The translations under genes and the position numbers were made by a program. This document shows, in pieces, positions 17,969-25,946 of a stretch of DNA of 64,000 nucleotides. Within the stretch, counting starts at the first letter, position 1, and each line of letters begins with the position of its first letter. The notes under the pieces are model-generated. The model searched no databases and was not told the DNA's origin. It saw nothing but the letters and a program-made list of their open reading frames with translations. Origin of the DNA: an uncultured Eubacteriales bacterium (GTDB taxonomy: Bacteria > Bacillota > Clostridia > Christensenellales > Borkfalkiaceae); the NCBI GenBank assembly GCA_905209085.1, contig CAJLRM010000004.1, forward strand, positions 62,001 to 126,000. Reading direction: 5' to 3'.

Positions 17969-18664
17969 ATGGGCAACATCGAAGTAAAAAATCTGAAAAA
18001 GGTGTACGGCGGAGAACAAAACTGTGTGACGGCGCTTTGGGACGTTTCTTTTTCTTTGGAAACGGGGGAATTCGTCGTCGTCCTGGGTCCTTCCGGCAGC
18101 GGAAAAAGCACCCTTTTGAATATTCTCGGCGGCATGGACGGAGCCACGGAAGGCAGCGTCGAAATCGCGGGCAGGGACATCGTGCGCTTTACGGAAAAAC
18201 AACTCGTTTCCTATCGCAGAAACGATATCGGTTTCGTCTTTCAGTTTTACAATCTCATGCAGAATCTGACGGCGATAGAGAACGTGGCGCTCTCGGAAGG
18301 CGAAGAAGGCATGGACGCGGCGGAGGCGCTTCGGCTGGTGGGACTGGAAAACCGGATGAACAATTTTCCCGCTCAGCTTTCGGGCGGAGAACAGCAGCGC
18401 GTCGCCATCGCGCGCGCCGTGGTGAAAAATCCCAAGCTGCTGCTTTGCGACGAACCGACGGGCGCGCTCGATTCGGGAACGGGCAAAAATATCGTATCAC
18501 TTCTCCTGTCCCTTGCCAAAAAGAAAGATAAGACCATCGTGGTGGTGACGCATAACGCCAAACTTGCGGAAGTGGCGGACCGCGTCCTCCGTCTGTCGGA
18601 CGGGCGCATCGTCAGCGACGAACGCGTTTCTTCTCCGAAAGCGTCAGAGGAGATAGACTGGTGA
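17969..18664 (+). CDS. ABC transporter ATP-binding protein (MacB/LolD type)
   Basis: 231 residues with all ABC ATPase motifs: Walker A LGPSGSGKST, Q-loop VFQFYNL, signature LSGGEQQRVAIARA, Walker B LLLCDEPTGALD and the H-loop VVVTHN. The type matches ATPases paired with FtsX permeases. The ATG at 17969 has GGGAG 10 bases upstream; a TTG at 17960 is too close to it. The stop overlaps the permease start by one base (TGATG), so the two are translationally coupled. Confidence 0.93.
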   Translation: MGNIEVKNLKKVYGGEQNCVTALWDVSFSLETGEFVVVLGPSGSGKSTLLNILGGMDGATEGSVEIAGRDIVRFTEKQLVSYRRNDIGFVFQFYNLMQNLTAIENVALSEGEEGMDAAEALRLVGLENRMNNFPAQLSGGEQQRVAIARAVVKNPKLLLCDEPTGALDSGTGKNIVSLLLSLAKKKDKTIVVVTHNAKLAEVADRVLRLSDGRIVSDERVSSPKASEEIDW

Positions 18665-21024
18665 TGAAAGCGGGAAAAATCCTTCGGCGGCTCGCCCGCC
18701 GCGAAATGAAAAAAAATCGCTTGCAGTTCGCTTCCATGATAGCGATCACCATGCTCGCAGTCACGCTGTTCTGCGGCTTTCTCTCCAATACGAAGACGCT
18801 GAAAAAGGCGGTGGACAGTTATTTCGCTTCCACCGATCTTTGCGATCTCTGCGTGCAGATGCAGAACGTCACGGAAGAGGATAAAGAGTATTTCTCTGCG
18901 CTCGGAGAAAAGACGGAATACCGTATTTACGCGGAAGGGACGTTCGGGGAAAAGAGTGCGAAAATTTACGTCGGGGACACTTCCGTTTCCCATCCCGTTT
19001 TGCTGAAAGGGGAGGCGGGCGTTCTCATCGACGAAAAGACCGCGCAGCTTAACGGCATCGCCATAGGCGCCGAAGTCATGCTCGCGGTTTCCGTCCCCGT
19101 CGGTTCCTCTTCCTATCAGGTGAGTCTTCCCGCGCAAGTCACCGGATTTATGAACTTTCCCGAAACCGCGGTGAGCTCCACGGCGATGGCGGTATATATT
19201 ACGGAGGCTAAATTCGAAGAACTCGCAAAAAAGGAGTTCCCGTTTATGAAGATACAGGCGTCCGATTTTTACAATCAGGCGTTGATAAAGACGGATTCCC
19301 CCGCCGCGGTCAAGGAACGGATAAGCGAACATTTTTCGGGAAACGATAATCTCCTTTTCATCTATGACAGAAACAGCATGGAAACGCCCGTGATGCTGGA
19401 CGGAGAAGTTTCCCAAAGCCGCAAAATGCTGTACGTCTTTCCCGTCATCTTTCTCTTAGTTTCCGTATTCGTCATTCTCACCACGGTCAATCGCCTGATT
19501 TTAGAGGAACGCACCGAAATAGGAACTCTCAAAGGACTGGGATTCAGTCGCGGAGAGATCCTGCGCCATTACGCAAGCTTCGGCGGCATTCTCTGTCTTA
19601 TCGGCGGTCTGGCGGGAGCCGCGATCGGTCCCTTCATCGTGCCCAATGTCATGAAGGTAAAATATCAGCTCGTATACAGTCTGCCGTTTCCCGCTCTCCC
19701 GTCCTTCGATATTCTCGGCAGTCTATTATCCGTGGGACTCGTCGCGCTCTTGGCGGCGCTGATCAGCGTCCTCGTCTGCCGCGGCGTCGTCCGGGAAAGT
19801 CCGGCGGAGTGTATGCGTCCTGTCGTACCCAAGGACAATTTCTTTCTCAAATTGAGCAAGCGGAGAGATAAAGGTCGGGCGCGCCCCGCCCCGGAAGTTT
19901 CCGATCGCGCAGAGGCGTCGAATCCGGAAAGGCGAAAAAAGAGAGGAAAGGACCATGTGCTGTCTTTGAAAATGGCGGCGCGCAATATCGCCATCAAACC
20001 CGTGCGGGCGCTGATGACCATCATCGGCATTACGGGCTGCGTCGCGCTTCTCATGTGCGCGTTCGGCATCGGAGATACCGTGGACAACAGCCTGCGCACG
20101 GAACTTTATAAGCAGTTTACTTACGATATTTCCACGCCGTATTCTTCGGAAAATTTCGAAAAAGAGATGCAAAAATTAGCGGACGACGGAGAGATAGAGG
20201 CGTTTGAAACGTACACCATTCACTATATGACCGCATCCACCGACGATGCCGGCAAAGATATCAAGGTGTATAATTTCGGGGAAAACATGAAGATGACGAC
20301 TATCGATACCGGCGGGGGGAAGGTGGTCGTGTCCCGTTCGATCGCAGAATTTTTGAATCTTAAAAAGGGAGGAAAATTCCGTCTGGCCTTCGGCTCTCAG
20401 ACTTTCGAGTTTACGGCGGACGAGATCGTCGATTCCGCGATTACCAAGGGAGTTTTCCTGCATACCGATCAATTCGGGGAGGTGTACGGCACGCCTTCCG
20501 CGTGGATAAAGGCGGAAAAGGTGACGGACGGACTCCTGGACAAAATAAACGCTGTCAGCGGCACCGCGCAGGCGTCGAGCGTCGCGCAGTTATGGGATTA
20601 CGTCGAGGAAAAGGTCGCCTCGATAAACGCCATGAAATATACGCTCATGATATTTGCCATTCTGCTTTCCGTGGTCGTTTTATACAACCTTTCTCTCCTG
20701 AACATAAACGAACGGACGCGGGACATCGCCACGCTGAAAGTTCTGGGCTTCACGCGGGGAAAGATCGCCCGATCTCTCCTCTATGAAATCATGTTGCTGA
20801 CGCTGATCGGCACTGCGTTCGGGCTTGCGCTCGGCTATCCCGTCACTTATCTGGTGCTGAGCATCAACAAGGTGGAGATCATGAGCTTTCTCTATTATTT
20901 GAAGCCCGTTTCCTACGTCTATTCCGCGCTGCTCGCGCTCCTCACTTCGTTTGCCATCAATCTGGCGTTCGGGAAAAGCATAGCGCGAATCAATATGATA
21001 GAATCTTTGAAAAGTGTGGAATAA
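18664..21024 (+). CDS. ABC permease with two FtsX domains (MacB-like)
   Basis: About 786 residues. A first helix (IAITMLAVTLFCGFL) is followed by an extracytoplasmic domain of about 220 residues. An FtsX domain (MLYVFPVIFLLVSVFVILTTVN, then the LILEERTEIGTLKGLGFSRGEIL coupling helix) and a cytoplasmic charged linker (KRRDKGRARPAPEVSDRAEA) come next. A second half repeats the plan: helix, external domain, then YTLMIFAILLSVVVLYNLSLL and RTRDIATLKVLGFTRGKI. This duplicated layout fits mechanotransmission-type exporters of peptides or lipoproteins. The substrate is unknown. Confidence 0.9.
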   Translation: MKAGKILRRLARREMKKNRLQFASMIAITMLAVTLFCGFLSNTKTLKKAVDSYFASTDLCDLCVQMQNVTEEDKEYFSALGEKTEYRIYAEGTFGEKSAKIYVGDTSVSHPVLLKGEAGVLIDEKTAQLNGIAIGAEVMLAVSVPVGSSSYQVSLPAQVTGFMNFPETAVSSTAMAVYITEAKFEELAKKEFPFMKIQASDFYNQALIKTDSPAAVKERISEHFSGNDNLLFIYDRNSMETPVMLDGEVSQSRKMLYVFPVIFLLVSVFVILTTVNRLILEERTEIGTLKGLGFSRGEILRHYASFGGILCLIGGLAGAAIGPFIVPNVMKVKYQLVYSLPFPALPSFDILGSLLSVGLVALLAALISVLVCRGVVRESPAECMRPVVPKDNFFLKLSKRRDKGRARPAPEVSDRAEASNPERRKKRGKDHVLSLKMAARNIAIKPVRALMTIIGITGCVALLMCAFGIGDTVDNSLRTELYKQFTYDISTPYSSENFEKEMQKLADDGEIEAFETYTIHYMTASTDDAGKDIKVYNFGENMKMTTIDTGGGKVVVSRSIAEFLNLKKGGKFRLAFGSQTFEFTADEIVDSAITKGVFLHTDQFGEVYGTPSAWIKAEKVTDGLLDKINAVSGTAQASSVAQLWDYVEEKVASINAMKYTLMIFAILLSVVVLYNLSLLNINERTRDIATLKVLGFTRGKIARSLLYEIMLLTLIGTAFGLALGYPVTYLVLSINKVEIMSFLYYLKPVSYVYSALLALLTSFAINLAFGKSIARINMIESLKSVE

Positions 21025-21039
21025 ATTTGTCGGAATCCG

Positions 21040-21067
21040 TTGCATTTTGCCAAAATTCGTGTATAAT
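21040..21067 (+). promoter_or_regulatory. Promoter of the DUF308 gene
   Basis: TTGCAT (21040-21045), 16-bp spacer, TATAAT (21062-21067). Confidence 0.6.
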
Positions 21068-21110
21068 AATATTAAGTAATAAAATATAATCAAAACTCGG
21101 AGGAAAACTC

Positions 21111-21590
21111 ATGAAAACTTCGGAAAAAGTCGTTTCCGCGGTGCTGACGATCGTACTGGGGATCCTGCTCGTCGTGCTTCCCAATAGGATCGTAGAGATT
21201 TGTATGACCGTTCTCGGCATCGTGCTCATCGTAAGCGGCATACTCAATCTCATCGATAAGATGGTGATGTCCGCGGTCGTGAAAATCGTCGTCGGCGCGT
21301 TGATTATCCTGTGCGGCTGGGTGCTGGTCAGCGCAGTACTTTATATCGTCGCCGCTCTCTTGCTGATTTACGGGATTTTGCAGCTGTATGCGCGCATCAA
21401 ACTGAAAGTCAAGGGCGCGAGAGTCATCGACACCGTGCTTGCCTACGCGGCGCCCATCGTCTGCATCGTCATCGCGTTTTTCCTGTTCTTCAATCAAGGC
21501 GCAACCCTTCGCTGGGTGTTTATCGTGGCGGGTATCTTCACCATCATCGAGGGCGCTTTGATGCTGGCAAACGCATTTAAAAAGAATTAA
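21111..21590 (+). CDS. DUF308/HdeD-like integral membrane protein
   Basis: 159 residues made almost entirely of six hydrophobic helices in three hairpin pairs (VLTIVLGILLVVLP, MTVLGIVLIVSGILNLI, VKIVVGALIILCG and so on). This is the pattern of the DUF308 family that includes acid-stress protein HdeD. No catalytic residues are apparent, and function in Gram-positives is not established. It has its own promoter, GGAGG site and terminator, so it is monocistronic. Confidence 0.8.
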   Translation: MKTSEKVVSAVLTIVLGILLVVLPNRIVEICMTVLGIVLIVSGILNLIDKMVMSAVVKIVVGALIILCGWVLVSAVLYIVAALLLIYGILQLYARIKLKVKGARVIDTVLAYAAPIVCIVIAFFLFFNQGATLRWVFIVAGIFTIIEGALMLANAFKKN

Positions 21591-21624
21591 AAAGCCGAAA
21601 ATAAAAATTTGTTGCGGCAAACCA

Positions 21625-21658
21625 AAAGGCGGGGAAGGCTCTATTTTTCCCCGCCTTT
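21625..21658 (+). terminator. Intrinsic terminator
   Basis: Perfect 12-bp stem AAAGGCGGGGAA/TTCCCCGCCTTT with a 10-base loop; the T tract after it is short. Confidence 0.75.
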
Positions 21659-22048
21659 ATTATAGGGCAAACTCATTCGATACTCGTGCGGCGGGAAAAA
21701 AGTCGCTCGCCGGGACAGCCGAAAGAACTTTGATTAGGCATAATAAAAATTGGTGAATCGGGAGTAAAAGCAGAGTCGGAGAATATTGCCATAAGGAAAT
21801 ACCCGATATTTTACAAGGATTTTACACGGAAAAATTTTTTCCCGGCGCCGTAAGGTTTTTGATTGTTTTCTGCGAACTATAAAGCACTTAATCGATAAAA
21901 AAAGCGCGAAAAATTATCGCTTGTGCAAATGTTCCAAAGCGTGTGCTTTGCGTTCATAAATTGTGTCTTTTGTTAACGCGAAAAAAGTCGGGAAACGCCG
22001 AAAAAAGTAAAAATTTCCGTCAAATTCAGAAATATGCGTTTCAAGTTG
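21659..22048. other. Intergenic region without a recognisable gene
   Basis: About 390 AT-rich bases before the dehydrogenase promoter. A TTTGTTAACGCG half-site near 21969 is the only hint of a regulator site. No credible reading frame with a ribosome binding site is seen. Confidence 0.4.
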
Positions 22049-22077
22049 TTGTGATTTAAAAAGAAATATGATATAAT
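22049..22077 (+). promoter_or_regulatory. Promoter of the ldh-fumC region
   Basis: TTGTGA (22049-22054), 17-bp spacer, TATAAT (22072-22077). The transcript would start near 22084, about 155 bases before the first start codon. Confidence 0.7.
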
Positions 22078-22150
22078 ATATTTCGCATGGTGAGGGGAAA
22101 AGGTCGAGAGAGTAAACGCAAAAGCGTGCCCGGACGGCCATGTCGGCGAA

Positions 22151-22174
22151 GGGCGGTTTTGACCGCCTTTTTTT
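22151..22174 (+). terminator. Leader terminator/attenuator upstream of ldh
   Basis: Stem GGCGGT/ACCGCC with a TTTG loop, flanked by AAG and a run of seven T. It ends about 65 bases before the ldh ATG and downstream of the promoter. It either attenuates ldh or ends a separate RNA of about 90 bases. Confidence 0.7.
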
Positions 22175-22240
22175 ACGGTCTGAATCCGAAAGGAATGCCT
22201 TTTAAAGAGAAAAAATTTAACATACGGAGAATAAACAAGT

Positions 22241-23191
22241 ATGAACAACAAAGTTACGATTATCGGTGCCGGTTCTGTAGGCGCGACCATCGGTTATACG
22301 CTGGTGGTGGCAAGTTCTGTTTCGGAGATCGTCTTTATCGATATCAATCGGGAAAAGGCGCGAGGCGAAGCGATGGACATCAAGCAGGCGACGCCCTTCC
22401 TCTCTCCCACAAAAGTGTACGAAGGCTCCTATGAGGACGCGGCTGGCTCCGACATCGTAGTCGTCACGTCCGGCATCGGCAGAAAGCCCGGGCAGTCCCG
22501 CATCGATCTGGCGCAGACTAACGTCGATATCATCAAGACGATCGCGCCGGAAATCGTCAAGCACGCGCCCGACGCCATCTACGTCATCGTCGCCAATCCC
22601 GTGGACGTTCTCACGTATGTATTCAGCAAAGTCACCGGGCTTCCCAAGGGGCAGGTTTTAGGCTCGGGCACCATTCTCGACACCATTCGTTTGAGAACCC
22701 GCCTTTCCGAACTCTATTCCATCAATCAAAAGCAGGTGCACGCTTATGTTCTCGGCGAGCACGGGGACAGCTCCTTCGTGGCTTGGTCCGCGGCGGATAT
22801 CACGGGAATCCCCCTCAACGATTACGACGACGCGTTGACGAATAAGACGATCCTTCCCATCACGCCCTATACGCATGAAGAGGTGGAGGAATACGTGAGA
22901 AAATCGGGCGGGAAGATCATCGCCGGCAAAGGGGCTACTTTTTACGGCATCGCCGCCTCCGTCTGCCATATCATCAAGAGCATCTATTCGGGCGCGGACA
23001 CCGTGATGACCCTTTCCACCATGCTGGACGGCGAATACGGCATTTCCGACGTGTGTCTGAGCACGCTCTGCGTTCTCGGCAACAACGGCATTCAGACTAC
23101 CCTTGCCCCCAAGATGTCCGACGACGAGCTCGCGAAGTTCAGACACAGCGCGGAGGTCTTGAAGGGCGTGATCGCGCAGCTGAATATCTGA
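22241..23191 (+). CDS. ldh: L-lactate/malate dehydrogenase family protein
   Basis: NAD-dependent 2-hydroxyacid dehydrogenase of 316 residues with the Rossmann motif IIGAGSVGATIGYTL, NAD-adenine Asp in VFIDIN, and catalytic GEHGDS with His174. Overall it resembles clostridial L-lactate dehydrogenases. At the substrate-specificity loop, however, it reads GIGRKPGQSR. Arg81 occupies the position that is Gln102 in classical LDH and Arg in malate dehydrogenases. Oxaloacetate/malate is therefore a serious alternative to pyruvate/lactate, and the next gene, fumarase, supports that reading. GGAGA precedes the ATG, and an attenuator-like leader lies upstream. Confidence 0.85.
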   Translation: MNNKVTIIGAGSVGATIGYTLVVASSVSEIVFIDINREKARGEAMDIKQATPFLSPTKVYEGSYEDAAGSDIVVVTSGIGRKPGQSRIDLAQTNVDIIKTIAPEIVKHAPDAIYVIVANPVDVLTYVFSKVTGLPKGQVLGSGTILDTIRLRTRLSELYSINQKQVHAYVLGEHGDSSFVAWSAADITGIPLNDYDDALTNKTILPITPYTHEEVEEYVRKSGGKIIAGKGATFYGIAASVCHIIKSIYSGADTVMTLSTMLDGEYGISDVCLSTLCVLGNNGIQTTLAPKMSDDELAKFRHSAEVLKGVIAQLNI

Positions 23192-23233
23192 TAGGTCTGT
23201 CTACATAAAATAACGCAGCGACGGAGAAAGAAC

Positions 23234-24610
23234 ATGGAATATCGCATCGAAAAAGACACGATGGGGGAAATGAAAGTCCCCGCGGATAAATATTGGGCGG
23301 CGCAGACGCAGCGCAGCCACGAGAATTTTCAGATCGGCACGGAGGTAATGCCCCGGGAAATCACGCACGCTTTCGGAATTTTGAAGAAGGCGGCGGCGCT
23401 GGCTAATTATAAGCTCGGGATTTTGCCCGAAGAAAAAAAGAAGCTCATCTGCGCCGCGTGCGACGAAGTGATCGCGGGCAGGCTCGACGAGCACTTTCCT
23501 CTCGTCGTCTGGCAGACGGGCAGCGGCACGCAGTCGAACATGAACGCCAACGAAGTCATCGCCAATCGGGGCAACGAGCTGGCGGGGAAAAAGGTACTGC
23601 ATCCCAACGACGACATCAATAAGAGCCAAAGCTCCAACGACACTTTCCCCACCGCCATGCACATCGCCGCGGTCGTGGCGATAGAGGATAAGCTCTTCCC
23701 CGCCATGGACAAGATCATCGACACGTTCAAGAGATTGGAAGCGGAAAACGAGGGGATCGTCAAGAGCGGCAGAACGCATTTGCAGGACGCCGTTCCCATC
23801 GCGTTCTCGCAGGAGATCAGCGGGTGGAGAAACATGATAGAAAAGACGAAGGCGCAGCTCGCGCTCGCGCTTCCGGGGCTGAAAGAGCTTGCGCTCGGCG
23901 GCACCGCCGTAGGCACGGGACTCAACGCGCCCAAGGGCTTCGCCGAAACGGTGGCGGAAGAAGTGAGCGGACTGACGGGAAAACGCTTTGTCACCGCTGA
24001 AAATAAATATCACGCGCTCACGGCGAAAGACGATCTCGTATTCGCGCACGGCGCTTTAAAGGCGCTTGCCTGCAACCTCATGAAAATCGCCAACGACGTG
24101 CGCTGGCTGGCTTCCGGACCCCGCGACGGGCTCGGGGAAATTTTCATCCCGGAAAACGAACCCGGCTCTTCCATCATGCCGGGCAAGGTCAATCCCACGC
24201 AGTGCGAATCGATGACGATGGTGGCCGTGCAGGTGATGGCGAACGACGTCGCCGTCGGTATGGGCGCCTCGCAGGGGAATTTCGAACTCAATGTGTTCAT
24301 GCCCGTCATCATCTATAATTTCCTGCAATCGGCGCGTCTGCTTGCGGACGGGATCACATCGTTCGAAAAAAATTGCGTGACGGGAATCCGCGCCAATCAG
24401 GAAAAGATGAAGCATAATCTCTATAATTCTCTGATGCTGGTCACGGCGCTCAATCCGTATATCGGCTATGAAAACGCGGCGAAGACGGCGAAAAAAGCGT
24501 ACAGGGAAAATATTTCTTTAAAAGAAGCCTGTGTAGCGCTGGGATTTTTGACGGCGGAGAAGTTCGACGAAGTGTTCCGTCCCGAAGAGATGGCGCATCC
24601 CCAAAAGTGA
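23234..24610 (+). CDS. fumC: Class II fumarate hydratase
   Basis: Interconverts malate and fumarate. 458 residues of the oxygen-stable, iron-free class: substrate-site segments GSGTQSNMNANEV and SGRTHLQDAVP, and the superfamily signature GSSIMPGKVNPTQ containing the catalytic Ser loop. The N-terminal MGEMKVPADKYWAAQTQRS is typical of FumC. It lies 42 bases after the dehydrogenase gene with no terminator between, so the two are probably co-transcribed. Together with the fumarate-reductase-like genes downstream it suggests a reductive malate-fumarate-succinate branch. Confidence 0.95.
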   Translation: MEYRIEKDTMGEMKVPADKYWAAQTQRSHENFQIGTEVMPREITHAFGILKKAAALANYKLGILPEEKKKLICAACDEVIAGRLDEHFPLVVWQTGSGTQSNMNANEVIANRGNELAGKKVLHPNDDINKSQSSNDTFPTAMHIAAVVAIEDKLFPAMDKIIDTFKRLEAENEGIVKSGRTHLQDAVPIAFSQEISGWRNMIEKTKAQLALALPGLKELALGGTAVGTGLNAPKGFAETVAEEVSGLTGKRFVTAENKYHALTAKDDLVFAHGALKALACNLMKIANDVRWLASGPRDGLGEIFIPENEPGSSIMPGKVNPTQCESMTMVAVQVMANDVAVGMGASQGNFELNVFMPVIIYNFLQSARLLADGITSFEKNCVTGIRANQEKMKHNLYNSLMLVTALNPYIGYENAAKTAKKAYRENISLKEACVALGFLTAEKFDEVFRPEEMAHPQK

Positions 24611-24674
24611 GCGGGAAAAGAGTCTGAAAAATGGTAAGGCTCCTTGTCCGCTGAGTATCCGAAAAGGTAGCGAT

Positions 24675-25454
24675 ATGGAAATTTGTTATTATCCCGGCTG
24701 TACGCTGAAAACCAAGGCGAAGGATCTGGACGTTTACGCCCGTCTTTCCGCCGCGGCGCTCGGCGTGGATATGGTAGAAATAGAAAATTGGCAGTGCTGC
24801 GGCGCGGTGTATCCCATGGCGAAAGACGAGATCGCGCCCAAGCTTTCCGCCGTCCGCGCGCTCGATTACGCGAAGCGTCACGGCGGCAGGCTTCTCACGC
24901 TCTGTTCCGCGTGTCACAACGTCATCAAGCGCACCAACGAAGATATGCGCATCGACGCGGACATCTCGTCGAGGGCGAATAATTATCTTGGGCTCGACGA
25001 GCCGTATAAAGGCGAAACGCACGTGCTGCATTATCTGGAAATGCTCAAAGAGGTGGTGGGCTTCGACGCGATCAGAAAGAAAACGGTCAAGCCGTTGAAT
25101 CGGAAGGTGGGCGCCTATTACGGGTGTCTTTTGCTGCGTCCGAGCGGCGTGATGGCGTTCGACAATCCCGAAAATCCCACGATCATCGAGGACTTTATCC
25201 GCGCGATCGGCGGCGCCCCCGTCGTCTATCCTTTCCGCAACGAATGCTGCGGCGCTTATGTATCTTTGAAAAACAGCGAACTGCCCAGGAAAAAGAGCGA
25301 GAAGGTGCTCCAAAGCGCCAAAGAAAAGGGCGCGGAGGAAGTCGTCACCGCCTGCCCGCTTTGCCTTTATAATTTGCAGGTAAACGGCGGCGATCTCCTG
25401 CCCGTGAAATACTTTACGGAACTTCTCGCGGAAGCGCTGGGGGTGAAAGAATGA
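24675..25454 (+). CDS. hdrB: Heterodisulfide reductase subunit B-like protein (two CCG domains)
   Basis: 259 residues with two copies of the cysteine-rich CCG motif. The first is YYPGC, WQCCGAVYP, CSACHN; the second is YYGCLLLRP, NECCGAY, CPLCLYN. In methanogen HdrB these bind two non-cubane [4Fe-4S] clusters that cleave the CoM-S-S-CoB disulfide. Bacteria lack those thiols, so the partner here is another disulfide or, as proposed in the findings, the fumarate-reductase module. The stop overlaps the hdrC start by 4 bases. Confidence 0.92.
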   Translation: MEICYYPGCTLKTKAKDLDVYARLSAAALGVDMVEIENWQCCGAVYPMAKDEIAPKLSAVRALDYAKRHGGRLLTLCSACHNVIKRTNEDMRIDADISSRANNYLGLDEPYKGETHVLHYLEMLKEVVGFDAIRKKTVKPLNRKVGAYYGCLLLRPSGVMAFDNPENPTIIEDFIRAIGGAPVVYPFRNECCGAYVSLKNSELPRKKSEKVLQSAKEKGAEEVVTACPLCLYNLQVNGGDLLPVKYFTELLAEALGVKE

Positions 25455-25837
25455 CGAAAAACGAACAGATAGAAAGTATCCTCCGATTAAGCGGCACGGA
25501 CGTGAGAAAGTGCATGAAGTGCGGCAAGTGTTCGGGGCGCTGTCCCGCGTTTAAGGAAATGGACATCAAGCCCCATCAGTTCGTTTCCCTGCTCGCCAAA
25601 GGCAGGATCGAGGTGTTGCTCGAAAGCGACGCCATTTGGAATTGCCTTTCCTGTATGGCTTGCGTGGAGCGCTGTCCGCGCGGCGTGGCGCCCGCGGCGG
25701 TGGTGGAGGCGGTGCGGGACACCGTCGTGAGAATGCAGAACGGCAACGGCATCAGGGCGGAGGACATTCCGCCCATCGTGGACGAACTCATCCCGCAGCA
25801 GCTTCTCGTCAGCGCGTACAGAAAATACAATAAATAA
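25451..25837 (+). CDS. hdrC: Heterodisulfide reductase subunit C-like ferredoxin protein
   Basis: 128 residues with two [4Fe-4S] motifs, CMKCGKCSGRCP near residue 21 and CLSCMACVERCP near residue 65, and a helical C-terminal tail. This is the normal composition of soluble HdrC, which carries electrons between HdrA and HdrB. It has no membrane helix, so the complex is of the cytoplasmic HdrABC kind rather than HdrDE. The ATGA overlap with hdrB indicates coupled translation. Confidence 0.92.
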   Translation: MTKNEQIESILRLSGTDVRKCMKCGKCSGRCPAFKEMDIKPHQFVSLLAKGRIEVLLESDAIWNCLSCMACVERCPRGVAPAAVVEAVRDTVVRMQNGNGIRAEDIPPIVDELIPQQLLVSAYRKYNK

Positions 25838-25946
25838 TCCCGTCGCGCTTGATGCGCGGGAAATTTCCGGGTCCCCGCGCCCACGGAAAAAGCGGAGTGT
25901 GTTACCAATCGAAAAAGCGAATCTAATTTAAAGAGAGTTATATAAA
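25838..25946 (+). other. hdrC-hdrA spacer with hairpin
   Basis: 108 bases, unusual inside an otherwise overlapping operon. CCC-GT-CGCGC pairs with GCGCGGG at its start (25839-25860) without a T tract. It may be a processing or attenuation site that sets the subunit ratio. The hdrA site before the ATG is weak (AGAGAG). Confidence 0.35.

Noticed and set aside
22045..22070. Rex repressor site overlapping the dehydrogenase promoter
   Set aside because: TTGTGA matches one half of a Rex site, but the second half is absent and the hexamer also serves as the -35 element.
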